Shown here: positions 60,051 through 64,000 of the stretch, one piece after another
How the letters are laid out: each line of letters starts with the position of its first letter
How positions within the stretch are numbered: the stretch's first letter is position 1
NCBI RefSeq assembly: GCF_000974365.1
Contig: NZ_BAZW01000004.1
Coordinates: forward strand, 62,001-126,000
Direction of reading: 5' to 3'
DNA from: Geofilum rubicundum JCM 15548
Lineage (GTDB): Bacteria; Bacteroidota; Bacteroidia; Bacteroidales; Marinilabiliaceae
DNA length: 64,000 nt
Made by a program: the position numbers and the translations under genes
Notes under the pieces: generated by a model
Databases searched by the model: none
Told to the model about the DNA's origin: nothing
The model's input: the letters and a program-made list of their open reading frames with translations, nothing else

Positions 60051-61004
60051 ATGGGATTATTTGGTGTTTTTAATAAATCTAAAAAGGAAAAGCTCGATCA
60101 GGGGTTGTCTAAAACCAAAGAGAGTGTATTAACAAAACTCACCCGGGTGGTAGCCGGTAAATCCAAAGTAGACGAGGATGTTTTGGATGAACTGGAGGAG
60201 TTGCTCATCAGCTCAGATGTAGGGGTGGATACCACCATCAAAATAATTGAACGGATTGAAAAGCGGGTGGCACGTGATAAGTTTATCAATGCCAATGAAC
60301 TCGATAAGCTACTGAAAGATGAAATTACCGGCCTGTTGGCTGAAAACAGCGTTAACGGTCATGGTGATTTTGATTTTCCTGCTGATAAACAACCCTATGT
60401 TATTATGGTTGTTGGGGTTAATGGCGTGGGCAAGACCACTACCATTGGAAAATTAGCCAACAAATTTAAAAGTGCAGGCAAAAGTGTGATTTTAGGGGCT
60501 GGAGATACTTTTCGTGCGGCCGCCATTGAACAACTCGAAATATGGGCACAACGGGTAAATGTTCCCATCATTAAGCAAAAAATGGGGTCAGATCCGGCTT
60601 CAGTGGCTTTCGACACACTTTCATCGGCCAGGTCGATGGGTACAGATGTGGTCATCATTGATACAGCAGGCAGGTTACACAACAAAGTGAATCTGATGAA
60701 TGAGCTGTCGAAAATCAAAAATGTCATGAAAAAGGTTGTGCCGGATGCTCCCCATGAAATTTTATTGGTTTTGGACGGTAGTACCGGTCAAAATGCTTTT
60801 GAACAAGCCAAACAATTTACGATGGCCACGGAGGTTAATGCGCTGGCCATTACAAAACTTGACGGGACAGCTAAGGGCGGCGTGGTTATCGGCGTTTCCG
60901 ATCAGTTTAAAGTACCCGTAAAATATATCGGAATAGGCGAGGGGATCGAAGATTTACAGGTCTTTAACCGTGAAGCTTTTGTTCATTCACTGTTTGGCAA
61001 CTAA
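60051..61004 (+). CDS. ftsY: Signal recognition particle receptor FtsY
   Basis: Membrane-associated SRP receptor GTPase, 317 residues, the short form without a long acidic A domain. NG-domain motifs are GVNGVGKTTT, DTAGR, TKLDGTAKGG and the closing GIGEGIEDLQ. It pairs with Ffh (27.9 kb). rimO starts 2 bp after the stop. Confidence 0.96.
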   Translation: MGLFGVFNKSKKEKLDQGLSKTKESVLTKLTRVVAGKSKVDEDVLDELEELLISSDVGVDTTIKIIERIEKRVARDKFINANELDKLLKDEITGLLAENSVNGHGDFDFPADKQPYVIMVVGVNGVGKTTTIGKLANKFKSAGKSVILGAGDTFRAAAIEQLEIWAQRVNVPIIKQKMGSDPASVAFDTLSSARSMGTDVVIIDTAGRLHNKVNLMNELSKIKNVMKKVVPDAPHEILLVLDGSTGQNAFEQAKQFTMATEVNALAITKLDGTAKGGVVIGVSDQFKVPVKYIGIGEGIEDLQVFNREAFVHSLFGN

Positions 61005-61006
61005 AT

Positions 61007-62302
61007 ATGGTTAGAAAGAAAGTAGACGTTATAACACTGGGTTGTTCAAAAAACCTGGTTGATTCCGAGTTGTTAATCAAGCAGTTTCAGTCCAACGGTT
61101 ATCTGGTCGAGCACGATTCGCCCCAACCGGACGGTGAGGTCGTGGTCATAAATACCTGCGGTTTTATTGGTGATGCCAAGGAAGAGTCCATCGACACCAT
61201 TTTGAGTTTTGTTGAAGCCCGAAAGCGTGGTGATATCAATAAGCTATATGTGATGGGCTGCCTTTCAGAGCGCTATTTTGATCAACTGGGACAGGAAATA
61301 CCGGAAGTGGATAAATTTTACGGCAAGTTCAACTGGAAAGAGTTGTTGGCCGAAATGGGCGTCGATTACCGGGCGGACTTGAAAAATGAGCGTTCTCTTA
61401 CCACACCCAAACATTACGCTTACCTAAAAGTGTCTGAAGGATGTAATCGCTCCTGTTCCTATTGTGCCATTCCCATTATCACCGGTAAGCACCAATCACG
61501 AACCATTGAGAGTCTGGTAGATGAGGCTCAGCGTCTGGCTGCCCGGGGGGTTAAAGAATTACAGGTGATTGCACAGGATTTGTCCTATTACGGACTTGAC
61601 TTGTATAAAAAGCAAATGCTGGCCCCCCTGATTACTGAACTATCTAAGGTAGAAGGCATTGAGTGGATCAGACTGCATTATGCCTATCCTGCTAAATTTC
61701 CGATGGATGTTTTGGATGTAATGGCCAGTAATCCCAAAGTTTGTAAGTACCTGGACATTGCTTTGCAGCACATCTCAGACCCCATGCTCAAAGCCATGCG
61801 CAGAAAGGTTAGCAAAGAAGAAACCATTGAGCTGGTGCATAAAATGCGGGAGCTAGTGCCCGGAATTCATCTTCGGACCACCATGATTGCAGGTCATCCC
61901 GGTGAAACAGAGGCTGATTTTAAAGAATTAATGGCTTTTGTGGAGGAAATGAAATTTGAACGCCTCGGCGTTTTTCCTTATTCGCATGAGGAGGATACTT
62001 TTGCTTACAAAAATTACAAGGACGATGTGCCTGATGTCATCAAGCAGGAGAGGGCCAATGCCATTATGGAACTGCAAAATGGCATCAGTCGCGATCATCA
62101 TCATGAAAAAATTGGCCGTGTTATACGGGTCATCATCGACCGGGAGGAAAGTGGTTATTTTGTAGGCCGAAGCGAATTTGACAGTCCGGAGGTAGACCCT
62201 GAAGTGCTTGTCAGTAGTTCAGTTCCTCTGGAAATAGGAGGTTTCTATCAGGTAAAGGTGACCAGTGCGGAGGATTACGATTTGCTGGGAGAAATAGAAT
62301 AA
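61007..62302 (+). CDS. rimO: Ribosomal protein S12 methylthiotransferase
   Basis: Radical-SAM enzyme modifying Asp88/89 of ribosomal protein S12. It has 431 residues. MTTase-domain Cys13 (TLGCSKNLVDSE, the RimO signature), Cys51 and Cys85; radical-SAM Cys146, 150 and 153 (GCNRSCSYC), then AIPIITG. It has a C-terminal TRAM domain. Directly downstream of ftsY, so cotranscribed. It is the third methylthiotransferase in the window. Confidence 0.95.
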   Translation: MVRKKVDVITLGCSKNLVDSELLIKQFQSNGYLVEHDSPQPDGEVVVINTCGFIGDAKEESIDTILSFVEARKRGDINKLYVMGCLSERYFDQLGQEIPEVDKFYGKFNWKELLAEMGVDYRADLKNERSLTTPKHYAYLKVSEGCNRSCSYCAIPIITGKHQSRTIESLVDEAQRLAARGVKELQVIAQDLSYYGLDLYKKQMLAPLITELSKVEGIEWIRLHYAYPAKFPMDVLDVMASNPKVCKYLDIALQHISDPMLKAMRRKVSKEETIELVHKMRELVPGIHLRTTMIAGHPGETEADFKELMAFVEEMKFERLGVFPYSHEEDTFAYKNYKDDVPDVIKQERANAIMELQNGISRDHHHEKIGRVIRVIIDREESGYFVGRSEFDSPEVDPEVLVSSSVPLEIGGFYQVKVTSAEDYDLLGEIE

Positions 62303-62307
62303 TATCA

Positions 62308-62336
62308 ACAAGAAGGAACTTTTGCTTCCTTCTTGT
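62308..62336 (+). terminator. Hairpin after rimO, weak terminator
   Basis: An 11-bp stem ACAAGAAGGAA (62308-62318) / TTCCTTCTTGT (62326-62336). No clear T run follows (CGTTAAAAAG), so termination is uncertain. Confidence 0.45.
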
Positions 62337-62383
62337 CGTTAAAAAGGAATGAACATCAGTCATAAATACTATAACCATTGGGA

Positions 62384-63865
62384 ATGAAGCAAGTATACCA
62401 AATCGTTTTTGTTGGGTTTTTACTATTCTTATCAAAGGCTGCCATCGCTCTGACGGTAGGCCATTCTTCTTTTTCTTCTTCCTCATCTTTGTCGTTTGAA
62501 GACAATCATGAAGAAACGCTGGCACTGTTTATGGCCTCTGTTTTGGAAAAAAGTGGTTCTTCTCTTTTGTTAACTGATAGTTTGGTGGTTTATAATAATT
62601 ATGCCAATGGAGATTCATCCAAATGGCATAAGGCCCGATACGAGTACGACCACGAAAACTTGATGGCTTCCGTGTTTTATTATAAACGCAATAATGATCA
62701 AACCGACTGGGAAAGCTATCAAAAAGAAGTCTTTCAATTCAATGCCGCCATTCATCAAACCAATTTTACCCTATTTATTATAAGTGAAATTGATCCGGAA
62801 TGGACAAAGCAACTACAAAGAGAATATCATTATAACGAAAATCATCAGCTTTTAGGTGTGGCTGAATTTCATTGGAATAACACAGCGTCCGACTGGGAGG
62901 GCCAATGGAAGTACGAGATAGCGTATAACAGTTCACAATTGCAACAGCAACAAATCAATTATATTTGGAATGGGACCGCCAAAGTCTGGTCGCCCGTTTT
63001 AAAGCATGAATTTGAATATACCAACAATGAGTTGATTCGGAAAGTAAGTTATACCTACAATACCCAAAATTTTATTTGGGAAGGTCACCAAAAATCGGAG
63101 TACGTTCATGAGAATAATGTTTTGATGGTGCAGACCGATTATACCTGGGACCAACAGGAATCACCGGCCACATGGCTGGCCAGCAATAAAAAAGAATTTT
63201 TCTACAACGATCAGGGAGCGTTGTTTTCCTGGAAATGGTATAAATGGAACCGCAATTACTTAAAGTGGGATGAGTGGTGGAAAATAGAACAAACCGAAGA
63301 CGAGTCAACCAATACCTTTACCTGGGTGGATGCCCAATGGAGTGACCAGAATAAAGAATGGATCAACAGTTGGCGGGTGGAAAAAGTCTCAGATGCCTCG
63401 GATAAAGTCTCCGAAGAGGTAGCTTACGCCTGGAACAACACTTCAGGCAGCTGGTCGGGTATATACCGTCTGGATTTTATTTACGGTGAGGAAGAACAAC
63501 TACAATCAAGACAGGATTATTATTGGGATGCGTCCTCAAATCATTGGAATCTGAATCAAAAGCAGTTTTATTACCTGTCTGCAACGGCCTCCGGACCAGC
63601 CACCCATATAAAGCAAGAAAATGGCGGGGGGGACGATGGGTTCAGGGCATATCCCAATCCTGCACAGAGCCTTGTTTTTATTGAATCTTCTTCTGTGATT
63701 CATTCGCTTCAATTATATGCTCCGGACGGTCGCCTGCTTGAATACCATATACCCAACGACCGAAAAACAGAAATTTCCGTGCGTCATCTTCCTGCAGGGC
63801 TCTACATCATAAAAACCGGGACAGCGAACGAGACCCGGTTTTCAAAAATTATTGTAAAAAAATAG
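62384..63865 (+). CDS. Secreted Trp-rich repeat protein with type IX sorting domain
   Basis: 493 residues from ATG 62384 (a TTG two codons earlier is an alternative). Signal peptide (residues ~1-22, ending near KAAIAL). From about residue 70 to 400 there are roughly nine tandem units of 30-33 residues, each with N..L, a Tyr/Trp-rich strand (Y.W or Y.Y), a Trp around the middle and a K.E[FY].Y end. Examples: FHWNNTASDWEGQWKYE, INYIWNGTAKVWS and YTWDQQESPATW. The C-terminus is a T9SS type A sorting domain: YPNPAQSLVFIESS, GRLLEYHIPN, LPAGLYIIKT and a basic end KIIVKK. Exported through the type IX system to the cell surface or medium. The repeats recall YD/DUF3836-like repeats; ligand unknown. 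Confidence 0.85.
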   Translation: MKQVYQIVFVGFLLFLSKAAIALTVGHSSFSSSSSLSFEDNHEETLALFMASVLEKSGSSLLLTDSLVVYNNYANGDSSKWHKARYEYDHENLMASVFYYKRNNDQTDWESYQKEVFQFNAAIHQTNFTLFIISEIDPEWTKQLQREYHYNENHQLLGVAEFHWNNTASDWEGQWKYEIAYNSSQLQQQQINYIWNGTAKVWSPVLKHEFEYTNNELIRKVSYTYNTQNFIWEGHQKSEYVHENNVLMVQTDYTWDQQESPATWLASNKKEFFYNDQGALFSWKWYKWNRNYLKWDEWWKIEQTEDESTNTFTWVDAQWSDQNKEWINSWRVEKVSDASDKVSEEVAYAWNNTSGSWSGIYRLDFIYGEEEQLQSRQDYYWDASSNHWNLNQKQFYYLSATASGPATHIKQENGGGDDGFRAYPNPAQSLVFIESSSVIHSLQLYAPDGRLLEYHIPNDRKTEISVRHLPAGLYIIKTGTANETRFSKIIVKK

Positions 63866-63895
63866 GAGCGAGGCGTCCATCCATTGGAATATGGC

Positions 63896-64000
63896 CTAAG
63901 GAACTTCCCGGCGGTTTAATACCATGACCTCCTTCGTTCCATTTAAAAGAAACAGTTTTTCTTGCGTTATGCGATAGCTGGTGACCGATCCAAGCGCCTG
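63896..64000 (-). CDS. C-terminal end of a possible META/HslJ-domain protein (partial)
   Basis: The last 34 codons of a gene running off the right edge on the minus strand, ending at a TAG (63896-63898). The tail reads LGSVTSYRITQEKLFLL followed by NGTKEVMVL, similar to the final strands of META-domain proteins (HslJ), often lipoproteins linked to stress or motility. The evidence is short, so this is tentative. It is convergent with the T9SS protein gene, 30 bp apart. Confidence 0.4.
   Translation of the reverse strand, partial: QALGSVTSYRITQEKLFLLNGTKEVMVLNRREVP

Overview
The window is chromosomal DNA from a member of the Bacteroidota, most likely a Bacteroidales/Marinilabiliales-type anaerobe; the family level is only a guess. 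The phylum call rests on four observations. A C-terminal type IX secretion sorting domain sits at 63.6-63.9 kb. The Bacteroidota-restricted small gene DUF4295 lies between rpmG and ftsY. Copies of the Bacteroidota -7 promoter box TAnnTTTG recur in front of genes, and Shine-Dalgarno sequences are mostly absent. The gene set is almost entirely core metabolism and housekeeping. I see no prophage, insertion sequence, CRISPR array, rRNA or complete tRNA.

Layout. 0-3.2 kb: the start of a tricorn-type peptidase (it runs off the left edge) and a cation-chloride cotransporter. 3.4-7.9 kb: a complete phosphate uptake operon pstS-pstC-pstA-pstB-phoU, with a Pho-box-like direct repeat in front and a terminator behind. 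7.9-12.8 kb: mazG, phoH, purC, a membrane-Nudix fusion and an rsmI-like methylase. 12.9-20.3 kb: a flavin reductase, two methylthiotransferases (miaB-like, mtaB), a metallo-beta-lactamase-fold protein, topB and pncA. 20.5-27.8 kb: ClC channel, hexapeptide acyltransferase, thiL, C69 dipeptidase, metallophosphatase and a Gfo/Idh oxidoreductase. 27.9-35.7 kb: ffh, folD, a DUF2807 protein, an SNF2 helicase, a flavodoxin-fold reductase and yigZ. 35.7-41.5 kb, minus strand: COG3014/lpoB lipoprotein pair, a DUF6913-like gene, ligA and a three-gene set of small membrane or envelope proteins. 41.8-51.4 kb: a RelA-like (p)ppGpp synthetase, a membrane-anchored HTH-like protein, a tandem universal stress protein, threonine aldolase, rhomboid, dus/trhO and an FAD oxidoreductase with a small downstream gene. 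51.5-64 kb: an orphan gene, secA, lgt, an M48 protease, cinA, rpmB-rpmG-DUF4295, ftsY, rimO, a repeat-rich secreted protein and the tail of a possible META-domain gene.

The main functional themes are phosphate acquisition, protein targeting (ffh, ftsY and secA, with lgt for lipoprotein maturation) and RNA modification (miaB-like, mtaB, rimO, dus, trhO, rsmI-like).

A major caveat is that at least 18 single-base indels interrupt 16 otherwise intact genes, including the essential secA and ligA. Sixteen are deletions, many in short homopolymers. Restoring the base gives the usual family length every time, so these look like consensus sequencing errors rather than pseudogenes. I annotate each affected gene as one CDS across the break. 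The most interesting non-coding signals are a 29-bp dispersed intergenic element built of 8-bp units (31.1 and 40.3 kb, with a possible partial copy at 9.8 kb), the Pho-box-like repeat, and two intrinsic-terminator-like hairpins with no obvious parent gene.
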